A program made the translations under genes and the position numbers. A stretch of DNA of 17,961 nucleotides from Hyphomonadaceae bacterium (GTDB lineage Bacteria > Pseudomonadota > Alphaproteobacteria > Caulobacterales > Aquidulcibacteraceae), in the NCBI GenBank assembly GCA_025458365.1, contig JALOSP010000003.1:1-17961 (forward strand). Direction: 5' to 3'. The notes under the pieces were generated by a model. The model did not search any database, had not been told where the DNA came from, and saw only the letters and a program-made list of their open reading frames with translations. Below, in pieces: positions 1-7,015 of this stretch. Numbering within the stretch: position 1 is the stretch's first letter; every line of letters begins with the position of its first letter.

Positions 1-139
1 CAGGCGGCACCTGGACTGTGCTGGCAATCTCACCGGCTGCAAGCCCGCCGTCGCCAGCCTGCACCAGCAGGCGGAACACGCGCAGACGTGTGGTATGAGC
101 CAGGGCAGACAGGGCACGGATCGCAGAATGTTCTTCCAT
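1..139 (-). CDS. ArsR-family transcriptional regulator, N-terminal part (cut by window edge)
   Basis: The first 46 residues can be read from the ATG at 139. They begin MEEHSAIRALSALAHTTRLR and continue into a Leu/Val-rich recognition region and an AGEIA segment. This matches the start of the ArsR/SmtB winged-helix fold, whose ALAxxTRLRxxxLL pattern is typical of the family. The rest of the gene lies left of the window, so any metal-binding or other sensor residues cannot be judged. The gene follows the MBL-fold hydrolase on the same strand after about 40 bp, so the two may be co-transcribed. A palindrome covers the start codon, which suggests autorepression. The family call is firm; the inducer is unknown. 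Confidence 0.82.
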   Translation of the reverse strand, partial: MEEHSAIRALSALAHTTRLRVFRLLVQAGDGGLAAGEIASTVQVPP

Positions 140-161
140 ATTTCTACAATTGCCGAAATAT
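138..161. promoter_or_regulatory. 24-bp palindromic operator overlapping the arsR start codon
   Basis: ATATTTC (138-144) and GAAATAT (155-161) form perfect 7-bp arms. The centre CAATTG (147-152) is itself palindromic, so 10 of 12 base pairs across the dyad match. ArsR-family operators are typically AT-rich dyads of this size at their own promoters. Its position over the start codon of the ArsR-type gene makes it a good autoregulatory site. Binding is inferred, not shown. Confidence 0.55.
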
Positions 162-178
162 AGAATGCAGTCAATGGC

Positions 179-1276
179 TCAATCAGCCCGGCCGGGCCGA
201 CACTGGGCGTCTGGCGCGGAAAACCACCAGATCCCGGCTTGGTCTTGGTGCCGTGCTGCCAGCCCGCGCCCGATCAGGCAGTTCAGATGGGCCAAAGCCT
301 CGCCCGTCGCCATGCCCAGCACCTCACCGCCAATCGGTCGCTTGAACAGCGGGGAAAAGCAATCAACCACCCGGCGTGGCGCCTCGGCCAGATGGTCGGC
401 CAGTCGGGTCAAAGCGGTTTCATGATTGTCGATCAGGCTGGTCAGCCGGTGATGCAGGCCGGTGAACGGCTCGTTGTGGGCAGGCAGCACCAGGAGATCA
501 TCGGGCAGACGGGCGCGCAGGTTGTGACAGGAGGCGATCCAATCAGCCATAGGGTCACCGTCCGGCTCGGTCGGAAACACCGAGACATTCGAGGATATGC
601 GCGGCAGGACCTGATCGCCAGAGATCAGCAATTTCCGCTCATCGTTCCACAGGCACATATGGTCCGGGCAATGGCCCGACCCGTGGACCGCGCGCCACTG
701 GCTGTCGCCAATGGTGATGAGATCGTCATCACTGACACGATGGTAGGCATCAGGCAGGCGCGATACGGCCTTGCCAAACCCGCCAAACCGGATGCGATAC
801 GTGTCCAGCGCATCCTCATCCCAGCCACAGGCGCGATAGAAATTCACACCGTCCTGCGGCGCCTCTCGACCGGTGTCGGCCACCAGCATCCGGCATGTGA
901 TGTATTCCAGCCGGCTCATCCACAAGGGCGCGTCGAACTTGCGACAGATCCAGCCCGCCAGTCCGATATGGTCCGGGTGCATATGGGTGACGAACACCCG
1001 GGTGATGGTCTGCCCCTGCCCCAGCACGGCATCGAAGATTGACCGCCAGTAGGCCCGGCTTTCTTCCAGCGCTACCCCGGTATCGACCACCGCCCATCCC
1101 GAGCGGCCTTCGAATGTATCGGCAATCAGCCACAGATTGATCCGCTTGAGCGCAAAAGGCAAAGGCATGCCGATCCAAAGCACACCGTCTGCAACCTGTT
1201 TCACCGTCCCCGGGGCCGGAGGCTCGCCACAGGGATAGGCCAGTCCATTGGCACTGGCATGTTCGAAACCGTCCAT
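179..1276 (-). CDS. MBL-fold (metallo-beta-lactamase superfamily) hydrolase
   Basis: A 365-residue protein with the superfamily zinc motif THMHPDH (His98, His100, Asp102, His103), a second-shell HCPDH segment (His202), SGDQVLP (Asp221, the likely bridging ligand) and PAHNEPF near the C-terminal third. These features predict a two-metal hydrolase of the glyoxalase-II/MBL type. The spacing and the long C-terminal extension resemble the general MBL-fold metallo-hydrolases that have an added C-terminal domain, not true beta-lactamases, and there is no signal peptide. The ATG at 1276 is chosen because AGGA lies about 10 bases ahead of it. A longer form from 1342 would swallow the palindrome at 1311-1327. 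The arsR-type gene follows on the same strand. The substrate is unknown. Confidence 0.85.
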   Translation of the reverse strand: MDGFEHASANGLAYPCGEPPAPGTVKQVADGVLWIGMPLPFALKRINLWLIADTFEGRSGWAVVDTGVALEESRAYWRSIFDAVLGQGQTITRVFVTHMHPDHIGLAGWICRKFDAPLWMSRLEYITCRMLVADTGREAPQDGVNFYRACGWDEDALDTYRIRFGGFGKAVSRLPDAYHRVSDDDLITIGDSQWRAVHGSGHCPDHMCLWNDERKLLISGDQVLPRISSNVSVFPTEPDGDPMADWIASCHNLRARLPDDLLVLPAHNEPFTGLHHRLTSLIDNHETALTRLADHLAEAPRRVVDCFSPLFKRPIGGEVLGMATGEALAHLNCLIGRGLAARHQDQAGIWWFSAPDAQCRPGRAD

Positions 1277-1310
1277 CGAATGGTGTCCTGCTGCATCGCT
1301 GTCGGCACGC

Positions 1311-1327
1311 CTGATACAATGTATCAG
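1311..1327. promoter_or_regulatory. Perfect palindrome between divergent genes, probable operator
   Basis: CTGATAC, then AAT, then GTATCAG gives perfect 7-bp arms with a 3-bp centre. It lies 34 bp upstream of the MBL hydrolase start (minus strand) and 44 bp upstream of the small membrane ORF that opens the metal transporter operon (plus strand). It could therefore control either or both. The shape fits a dimeric repressor such as a TetR- or MarR-type protein. It does not match the Zur boxes I know well enough to call it one. Confidence 0.45.
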
Positions 1328-1371
1328 CTTTGGCCTTTTCATTGGTGTCCCGGTCCTATATCGCGCAATTG

Positions 1372-1482
1372 ATGAAGCCGTCCATGTTCACTGCCGCTGC
1401 CACGTCCAGACTTGCCTTGGGCGCCATTGTGCTGGCCGGGGTCTGGACTTTGACGCTGCTTTCCTTGCTGGGATCGCGCTGA
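1372..1482 (+). CDS. Hypothetical 36-residue single-pass membrane protein
   Basis: The ATG at 1372 opens a 36-codon frame beginning MKPSMFTAAATSRLALGAIV. Its second half is almost wholly hydrophobic, with L, A, V, W, T and G, and it ends in SLLGSR. This predicts one transmembrane helix after a short N-terminal arm carrying Lys and Arg. The stop TGA (1480-1482) shares its A with the ATG of the ABC ATPase gene (TGATG), the classic arrangement for translational coupling. No strong Shine-Dalgarno sequence is visible. It could be a leader ORF, a small transporter subunit, or a chance frame. I do not recognise a family. Confidence 0.4.
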   Translation: MKPSMFTAAATSRLALGAIVLAGVWTLTLLSLLGSR

Positions 1483-2204
1483 TGCGGGTTCAGATCGACC
1501 AGGTCACGCTGGCCTATGGCCGCCGGACCGTGCTGACCGGAGTTTCGGGCACGCTGGAGGCAGGACAGGCCATCGCACTGACGGGCTGCAATGGCTCCGG
1601 CAAATCAACCCTGTTGCGCGCGATTGCCGGGCGGGTACGGCCTGCAACGGGTCGAATCGTGCTCGAGCGGATCGGTCCAGCCGACATCGGCTACCTGCCG
1701 CAAAGCGCGGCTCTCAATCGTGATGTGCCTTTGCGGGTGGAAGATTATTGCGCCAGCGGCCTGTTTGGCGGATTGGGGGCTTTCCGGCCTGTTGATCAGG
1801 CCGGGCTCCGGCAGGTCGCGGCGACGCTGGAACGGCTGGGACTGGCTGACGCGAGCCGCGCAATGATCCACGAGATTTCGGGCGGCCAGTTCCAGCGGCT
1901 CGCCTTTGCCCGTGTGATGGTCCAGAACCCGTCGCTGATCCTGCTCGATGAACCGTTTGCCGCCCTTGATGCGACCATCAGCGAAACCCTGATGGGTGTG
2001 ATCGCAGACTGGTGTGCCGATGGCCGGTGCGTTGTTGCTGCGCTGCACCACGGCGCGATGATCCCGCGTTTTTCCCGCCAGCTCAATCTGGACCACGGAC
2101 AGCCCGTATGGGTCGGTGAAGACGGGTGGACGGACGGCCAACCGGCCAGCCATCAGGGCAAGTCCGGATCCCGGTTGCGTCTCGTCTCGGGGGACGGCTC
2201 ATGA
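1482..2204 (+). CDS. znuC: Metal (zinc-type) ABC transporter ATP-binding protein
   Basis: A 240-residue ABC ATPase. Walker A is GCNGSGKST (35-43), the Q-loop is in YLPQSAALN (Gln74), the signature is ISGGQ (132-136), Walker B is LILLDEP (152-158) and the H-loop is His189. Walker A has Cys where the family usually has Pro, and the signature has Ile for Leu; both should still be functional. The protein would power metal import together with the permease and lipoprotein encoded directly downstream. The ATG at 1482 is preferred over earlier in-frame starts because alignment to ABC ATPases begins at MRVQIDQVTLAYG. It overlaps the next gene by 4 bp (ATGA). The symbol is by family and operon context; manganese is the main alternative substrate. 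Confidence 0.85.
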   Translation: MRVQIDQVTLAYGRRTVLTGVSGTLEAGQAIALTGCNGSGKSTLLRAIAGRVRPATGRIVLERIGPADIGYLPQSAALNRDVPLRVEDYCASGLFGGLGAFRPVDQAGLRQVAATLERLGLADASRAMIHEISGGQFQRLAFARVMVQNPSLILLDEPFAALDATISETLMGVIADWCADGRCVVAALHHGAMIPRFSRQLNLDHGQPVWVGEDGWTDGQPASHQGKSGSRLRLVSGDGS

Positions 2205-3118
2205 TGGCGCTGCTGCAAGCGGTTTCTCCGGCTTCAGGCATGGGATTGATTGAAGCGCTCATCGCTCTGTTTTCTTATGATTTTCTTCTGCGTGCCTTGG
2301 CTGGCGGTGTGGCGGTGGCAATAGCTGCGGCCCCGATCGGGGTGTTTCTCACACTGCGGAAGATGAGCCTGGCAGGCGATGCGGTGGGCCATGCCATTGT
2401 GCCCGGTGCGGCGGCGGCAGCACTCATCTCGGGCGGCACCACCTGGGCCGTGACACTGGGTGCGGCACTGACCGGCTCGCTGGTGTTCGCGCTTGCGGGC
2501 ATCAGCTCGCGCCTGTTGCGGCTGCCCGAAGATGCCGGGGTCGCGCTGTTCTATCTGGGTGCACTGGCCGCAGGGGTGTTGATCGCGCGGGCCGGGCCGG
2601 TGCCTGTGGATCTGGAGCAATTGCTGTTTGGAGCTGCCTTGTCATTGGACGCGACAGCCCTTCTCGTGGCTGCCGGTGCCGCTACATTCTCCGTCGTCAC
2701 CATCGCCCTGATCTACCGGCCATTGCTGCTGGACACGATTGATCCCGGCGCAGGGTTTGCCGGACCGGGCGGACGGCTGGCCGTGGTCAGCCTGTTCCAT
2801 GCCGCACTCGCCTTGACGGCTGTGGCCGCGTTTCACGTGGTGGGCGCCTTGATGGCTGTCGGCTTGCTGGTGCTGCCCGCGATTGCGGCCCGGTTCTGGG
2901 CGCGCAGCGTGCCCGGCATGATCGGGGCGGCGATGCTGGCGGGCGTGACCGGGGTTGGTTGCGGCCTCGTCCTCTCACTCACGGCCGACCTGCCAGCAGG
3001 CGCAGCCATTGTGTGCGCGCTGGTCGTTCTTGCCCTGGGATCGGCCCTGCTTGGCCCGGTGGGCAGCCTTTATTCCCGCTCGATCATCGGGGCGCGTCAT
3101 GCTGCTGTCGCGCCGTAA
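2201..3118 (+). CDS. znuB: Metal (zinc-type) ABC transporter permease, ABC-3 family
   Basis: A 305-residue, strongly hydrophobic protein with about eight transmembrane helices. Family hallmarks are the cytoplasmic coupling segment RKMSLAGDAVGHAIVPG, the late VGALMAVGLLVLPAIAARFW helix and a DLPAGAAIV loop. All are typical of the ZnuB/MntB/TroC (ABC-3) permeases. It forms the membrane channel for the metal delivered by the downstream binding protein. The start at 2201 overlaps the ATPase stop in ATGA, and a second ATG follows at once at 2204. Its 3' end overlaps the next gene by 20 bp. The operon order ATPase, permease, binding protein supports the role. Confidence 0.86.
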   Translation: MMALLQAVSPASGMGLIEALIALFSYDFLLRALAGGVAVAIAAAPIGVFLTLRKMSLAGDAVGHAIVPGAAAAALISGGTTWAVTLGAALTGSLVFALAGISSRLLRLPEDAGVALFYLGALAAGVLIARAGPVPVDLEQLLFGAALSLDATALLVAAGAATFSVVTIALIYRPLLLDTIDPGAGFAGPGGRLAVVSLFHAALALTAVAAFHVVGALMAVGLLVLPAIAARFWARSVPGMIGAAMLAGVTGVGCGLVLSLTADLPAGAAIVCALVVLALGSALLGPVGSLYSRSIIGARHAAVAP

Positions 3119-4001
3119 GGTACTGACCGGCACACTGGCATCAGGGCTGATAGCCGGATGCGGTGCACAACCACAGCCGCCAGCCACACCCGGCCCGCTG
3201 ATCGTGGCCAGTTTCTCGATCCTTGGCAGCGTGATCGACACTTTGACCGGTGCGAAAGCGCAGGTCACCGCGCTGGTGCCTGCTGGCGCGGACGCCCACC
3301 ACTTCGACCCGCCACCATCAGCCGTGCTGGCCGTGCGCGATGCCGCGCTGGTGGCAGGCGTCGGACTCGGGTTCGATGGCTGGATGTCGCAGATGCTTCA
3401 GGCCTCCGGACGCACAGACACCGCAGTCTTGACCGCTGAGGGTCTCGACGGGCTGATCAGCCTGCGCGGGGACCGGTTCGACCCGCATGTCTGGTGTGCC
3501 CCGCAGATGGCTGTGACCTGGGTGCGGTCTATCGCGGACCAGCTTGAGGCGAGACTTCCGGCTCTGAAAAATGACATCGCAACAGGTCGCGAGGCCATGC
3601 TGGCAGCCCTCGCAGAAAAGGTCACGCAAGCGAGCCGCCTTGCAGCGGCGCTGGCCGGATCCGGCACGCGGATCGTGGTGGCGCACGACAGCTTCGGCTA
3701 TCTGGAACGCGAATTGGGCATTGAAGCGGTCGCGGTCCGTGGCCTGTCGAACAGTGCCGAGCGTGGTGGTGCCGGCATGGCGGCGCTGATCGATACCCTG
3801 AAGGCCAGCGGCGCGCGCGCCTGCTTTCCCGAGACACAGTCTGACTCTGCCGCGTTGCAGGAGCTGGCCCGTGAGACCGGGATCACCATGGGCGGTGCGC
3901 TCTATTCCGACAGCCTGTCAGGGCCGACGGGTGGGGCACCCGATCTGCCCGGCCTTCTGGGGCACAACTTGACCGTCCTCGAACACGCCCTCGCGGCTTG
4001 A
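3099..4001 (+). CDS. znuA: Metal (zinc-type) ABC transporter substrate-binding lipoprotein
   Basis: A 300-residue cluster-9 (TroA-like) binding protein. The N-terminus has a twin-arginine-like SRRKVLTG (4-11) and a lipobox LIAGC with Cys21, so it is probably a Tat-exported lipoprotein. Candidate metal ligands fall at the family positions: His67 (GADAHHF), His130 (DPHVW), His206 (VVAHDSFGY) and Asp281 (YSDSLSG). A third His in place of Glu favours zinc over manganese by analogy with ZnuA and TroA versus PsaA. The His-rich loop of many ZnuA proteins is absent. The ATG at 3099 is chosen because it places the signal sequence at the N-terminus. It overlaps the permease gene by 20 bp and converges on cobT with 35 bp between the stops. 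Confidence 0.84.
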   Translation: MLLSRRKVLTGTLASGLIAGCGAQPQPPATPGPLIVASFSILGSVIDTLTGAKAQVTALVPAGADAHHFDPPPSAVLAVRDAALVAGVGLGFDGWMSQMLQASGRTDTAVLTAEGLDGLISLRGDRFDPHVWCAPQMAVTWVRSIADQLEARLPALKNDIATGREAMLAALAEKVTQASRLAAALAGSGTRIVVAHDSFGYLERELGIEAVAVRGLSNSAERGGAGMAALIDTLKASGARACFPETQSDSAALQELARETGITMGGALYSDSLSGPTGGAPDLPGLLGHNLTVLEHALAA

Positions 4002-4036
4002 GCATTGAATCACGGCAGCTCCAGGCCGCTGACCCG

Positions 4037-5071
4037 TCACTGCGGCCCGCTCACACCGGCCTCGGCGAAAGTCGCCATCCCGCTGTGCAGCCCGACAGCC
4101 GCCTTCACCAGTTGAATCGCCAGCGCAGCCCCGGTACCCTCACCCAGCCGCATGTCGAGCGACAGCAGGGGCCGTTTGCCGATTGTCTCCAAAAGGCGCG
4201 CTTGCCCCGGCTCGGCGCTGACATGGCCGATCTGGCAATGATCCAGTGCCTGCGGGTTCAGCGCATGCAGCACTGCCCCGGCCACGGTGGCGGCATAGCC
4301 ATCCAGAATGACTGGAATGCGCTGCAACCGTGCTGCCAGGATCGCTCCGGCAATCGCGGCGAATTCGCGCCCGCCCAAGCGGGCCAGCACATCCAGCGGA
4401 TCGGCCCGTCCGTCATCCAGTCGCGCCACGGCGGCGGCCACCGCCGCGACCTTTGCGTCGAACCGGGCGCCATCGACCCCGGTGCCGGGGCCGGTCCAGT
4501 CGCGCGCCTCGCCCCCAAACAGGCCGTGGGCAATGGCCGCAGCGATTGTCGTATTGGCAATGCCGACCTCACCCAGCACCAGAAGGTCTGTGCCTTCAGC
4601 CACCACCTCCATGCCAAAGGCCATGGTGGCGACGCAGGCTTTCTCGTCCATCGCATCCATTTCGGCGATGTCGCCCGTGGGCTTGCCCACGGCCAGATCA
4701 TAGACTTTCAGACCAGCACCGGCCTGCTGGGCCAGCACCGAAATGGCCGCACCACCCGCCGCCATTGTGTCCATCATCTGGCGCGTGACTTCGGCGGGAT
4801 AGGCCGACACTCCGCGTATGGCCACACCATGATCACCGGCAAAAACCGCCACCAGAGGCCGGGCGATCACCGGAGGAGCACGCCCGCTCCAGGCGGCCAC
4901 CCATTCGGTGAGGTCTTCCAGACGGCCGAGGGCACGGGGTGGCTTCACCAGGCTGGCTTCGCGTGCCCGCACGATGGAAACTGCGTTGTCGTCGGCGGGT
5001 GGCAGGCTGACCAGAAGCTTGCGGATATCGTCAAACGGCGCGGCGGGGATCAGGGGTTGATGGTCATGCAT
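4037..5071 (-). CDS. cobT: Nicotinate-nucleotide--dimethylbenzimidazole phosphoribosyltransferase
   Basis: A 344-residue CobT. It transfers the phosphoribosyl group of nicotinate mononucleotide to 5,6-dimethylbenzimidazole, giving the alpha-ribazole phosphate used for the lower ligand of cobalamin. Visible motifs are KPPRALGRLED, FAGDHGVAIRGVSAYP, VLGEVGIANTT, LGGREFAAIAGA, ILDGYAA and the catalytic MRLGEGTGAAL, in which Glu311 corresponds to the active-site Glu of the Salmonella enzyme. The length is normal for the family. The ATG at 5071 follows an AGGCAGG-like ribosome site. It is divergent from cobS, its pathway partner, across 212 bp. Confidence 0.95.
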   Translation of the reverse strand: MHDHQPLIPAAPFDDIRKLLVSLPPADDNAVSIVRAREASLVKPPRALGRLEDLTEWVAAWSGRAPPVIARPLVAVFAGDHGVAIRGVSAYPAEVTRQMMDTMAAGGAAISVLAQQAGAGLKVYDLAVGKPTGDIAEMDAMDEKACVATMAFGMEVVAEGTDLLVLGEVGIANTTIAAAIAHGLFGGEARDWTGPGTGVDGARFDAKVAAVAAAVARLDDGRADPLDVLARLGGREFAAIAGAILAARLQRIPVILDGYAATVAGAVLHALNPQALDHCQIGHVSAEPGQARLLETIGKRPLLSLDMRLGEGTGAALAIQLVKAAVGLHSGMATFAEAGVSGPQ

Positions 5072-5283
5072 CAGCCTGCCTTACAGCCAGCCAACCGCGC
5101 GGCAAAGCACCCGGCGGCAGCAGGGACTTGCGACGGATTGGCCACATCGGTGTGGCATCACTGCAACACCAAACGGACAAGCAGTGGAACCGACAGGTAT
5201 CACACAAGGATGGGATTGAGCGCCGTTCACCTTGGGACTATCGCCAGTGCAACCGTGTCACATTTTGTGGCACACAGCCTGTA
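5072..5283. other. cobT-cobS divergent intergenic region with several hairpins
   Basis: The gap holds a perfect stem GCCACA-TCGG-TGTGGC (5141-5156), a CACTGC / GCAGTG pair (about 5159-5186) with a 16-nt loop, and an imperfect GTGTCACA / TGTGGCACAC hairpin (5255-5275) just before the cobS start. I looked for cobalamin riboswitch landmarks (GCCACTG, GGGAAGG and the B12 box) on both strands and found only fragments such as GATACCTGTC on the minus strand. So this is a structured leader of unknown type. It must also carry the promoters of both genes. Confidence 0.35.
5216..5244 (+). promoter_or_regulatory. Possible cobS promoter
   Basis: TTGAGC (5216-5221) and TATCGC (5239-5244) are separated by 17 bp, a sigma-70-like spacing, about 40 bp upstream of the cobS ATG. 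Both boxes are imperfect, so this is only a candidate. Confidence 0.25.
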
Positions 5284-6090
5284 ATGGACCTGCGCCCCAC
5301 TGCCATGCGCCTGATCGACGACATCCGGATTTGCCTGATCTTCTTTACCCGGATCCCTGTGACGTGGAAAGAAGACCTGCCGCGTGAACGGATCACACGG
5401 GCGTTTCGTGCTGCGCCATCGGTGGGCATTCTCAGCGGTGTCGCCGCGGCGCTGGCCTATCTTGCCGGGTTCGAGCTGACAGGTGGGTCGGTACATGTGG
5501 GCGCCACACTGGCCGTGATCACCCAATTGCTGGTGACGGGTGCATTCCACGAAGACGGCTTTGCCGACCTGTTTGACGGGTTTGGCGTGCGCGGGGCAGA
5601 TGCCAAGCTGGAAGTGATGCGCGATTCAAGGCTGGGCACATTCGGTGCTGCCGCCCTGTTCAGTGCGATCCTGTTGAAGATATTCCTGATCGCCGAAATC
5701 GCCTTCCCCTGGCAGACGGCCATGGCACTGATCGCTGCAGGGGTCCTGTCACGGGGTGCGCTGGTGCAAGTGATGGCGTCGGTGAAACCTGCAAATGGCG
5801 AAGGCATGGCGGCTGAGGCCGGCCAGCCAACACCGTTTGAGGCTACTTTTGCGCTGGTGTTTGCAGGCGGCGCTGCGGCACTTGCCCTGTTTCTCGGCGC
5901 GGGGTTTGGCGGCATCCTCACATTGGCGGGCGCTGCTGCAGGTGCAGCGGCTGCGGCTGCGGGCGTCGCTCTGCTGGCAAAGCGCTATCTGGGCGGGCAG
6001 ACCGGCGATGTATTGGGGGCAGTGGCGATCGCAGCAGAGATTGGTGCGCTCCTGGGCATCGTGGCGCTGTTGCCGACGCCAGGCCTCTGA
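5284..6090 (+). CDS. cobS: Adenosylcobinamide-GDP ribazoletransferase (cobalamin 5'-phosphate synthase)
   Basis: A 268-residue integral membrane enzyme. It joins adenosylcobinamide-GDP to alpha-ribazole or its phosphate, completing the cobalamin nucleotide loop. Motifs typical of CobS are FHEDGFADLFDGFG (88-101), RDSRLGTFGAAAL (from 113) and GGQTGDVLGA near the C-terminus, set among Ala/Leu-rich helices. The start at 5284 gives an N-terminus like that of the family; an ATG at 5305 is also possible, and a frame reaching back to 5128 is not supported by homology. No clear ribosome site is seen. It stands opposite cobT, while the other usual partners (cobU, cobD, cobQ) are not in the window. Confidence 0.93.
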   Translation: MDLRPTAMRLIDDIRICLIFFTRIPVTWKEDLPRERITRAFRAAPSVGILSGVAAALAYLAGFELTGGSVHVGATLAVITQLLVTGAFHEDGFADLFDGFGVRGADAKLEVMRDSRLGTFGAAALFSAILLKIFLIAEIAFPWQTAMALIAAGVLSRGALVQVMASVKPANGEGMAAEAGQPTPFEATFALVFAGGAAALALFLGAGFGGILTLAGAAAGAAAAAAGVALLAKRYLGGQTGDVLGAVAIAAEIGALLGIVALLPTPGL

Positions 6091-6098
6091 GCCTGCCC

Positions 6099-6296
6099 AT
6101 GACGAGCGCCATCGCCAGTCCGTGCATCAAGGTATGCGCTGTCGAGCCTCAATCAGGCATCTGTCTGGGGTGCTATCGCACGCTGCCGGAAATCGCAGGC
6201 TGGGGCAGGATGACGCCGGAGGCGCGCGAAGTGATCATGGCCGACCTTGCAACGCGGGCCAGCCGACTGCCAGCGGTTTTCCAGCCGAAGGCCTGA
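6099..6296 (+). CDS. DUF1289 family small cysteine protein
   Basis: A 65-residue protein with the full DUF1289 pattern: SPCIKVC, then GICLGCYRTLPEIAGW. The four cysteines (9, 13, 22, 25) are spaced C-x3-C-x8-C-x2-C and could bind a metal or iron-sulfur centre, though the family has no settled function. It starts 8 bp after the cobS stop, so the two are probably co-transcribed. The gene ends 8 bp before the stop of the convergent NTF2-like gene, leaving no room for a separate terminator. Confidence 0.85.
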   Translation: MTSAIASPCIKVCAVEPQSGICLGCYRTLPEIAGWGRMTPEAREVIMADLATRASRLPAVFQPKA

Positions 6297-6304
6297 ACCG
6301 CCCC

Positions 6305-6985
6305 TCAGCGGACGAAATCGACCCGTGCGATCAAGCCGTTGCGGATCGTGTAGATCGCGATCACCTCGAACGGGGCCACGTCACCGCCCCGAAACACCCG
6401 TTCATGATCGCATACCACGCCACGACAGGCGAGCCTGCCCAGCAATTCGACCCGGTTTTGCGGATATTGGGCGAACACCCCTCCCATGCGTTCGCGGTAG
6501 GCGTCGATCCCGATCAGATTGGGGCCTTCGCCCAGATTGGCGATCTCCACCCGCGGTGCAAAACACGCCACGTGAGCGTCCAGGTTCTGGGCATTGTAAG
6601 CCGCCAGCTGGGCCTCGGCGATGGCGCTGGAGGCAACGTCGTCACCCGGCTCGGTGGCCATGTCGAGGCTGGTGATCAGACCGCCTTCGACCGTGTAGAT
6701 CGCCAGCACTTCCCCGGTTGGACGGTCAGGATCGGCGGCCCTGGTGCTTTCACGCCGGATCACCACCTTGCCCAGAACCATGGCACCGATGTCAGTGTTG
6801 AGCGACAGGGGATAGTCCACCATGTTGGCGCGATAGATCGCTGCGGCTTCATCGCGACCGTCAGCCCAGGTGTCGCCGTTCAAGCCCCGGCACAGGAAAT
6901 CCGGATCGAGCGTGGCGAGCAGTCCGTCGAGGTCGCCAGCGCCATAAGCGGCATAATGGGCATCAACGCACTCGGCAGGGGTCAT
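6305..6985 (-). CDS. Tandem NTF2/SnoaL-like domain protein
   Basis: A 226-residue protein built of two similar halves, about 1-112 and 118-226. Each begins with an AYxAxxLD-type helix (CVDAHYAAYGAGDLDGLLA; EAQLAAYNAQNLDAHVACF). Each ends with the same strand pattern: EVLAIYTVEGGLITSLDM in the first half, EVIAIYTIRNGLIARVDFVR in the second. This is the cone-shaped NTF2-like fold (SnoaL/steroid isomerase-like group), duplicated in one chain. Such proteins often act on or bind small hydrophobic molecules, but no substrate can be named. It lies 30 bp downstream of the MFS transporter on the same strand, so the pair is likely an operon. Confidence 0.7.
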   Translation of the reverse strand: MTPAECVDAHYAAYGAGDLDGLLATLDPDFLCRGLNGDTWADGRDEAAAIYRANMVDYPLSLNTDIGAMVLGKVVIRRESTRAADPDRPTGEVLAIYTVEGGLITSLDMATEPGDDVASSAIAEAQLAAYNAQNLDAHVACFAPRVEIANLGEGPNLIGIDAYRERMGGVFAQYPQNRVELLGRLACRGVVCDHERVFRGGDVAPFEVIAIYTIRNGLIARVDFVR

Positions 6986-7015
6986 CGGCAGGCTCCAGGC
7001 AATCGGCCCCTTGCC

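Noticed and set aside
239..1042. 267-codon plus-strand frame opposite the MBL hydrolase
   Set aside because: The minus strand carries the metal-binding motif HxHxDH with correct downstream ligands; the plus frame has none.
5072..5283. Cobalamin riboswitch before cobT or cobS
   Set aside because: GCCACTG, GGGAAGG and a proper B12 box are not found in order on either strand; only a partial GATACCTGTC resemblance is present.
3998..5284. 428-codon plus-strand frame opposite cobT
   Set aside because: It is the antisense of a gene with all CobT motifs; its translation is Gln/His/Arg-rich without domain features, as expected of a high-GC shadow frame.
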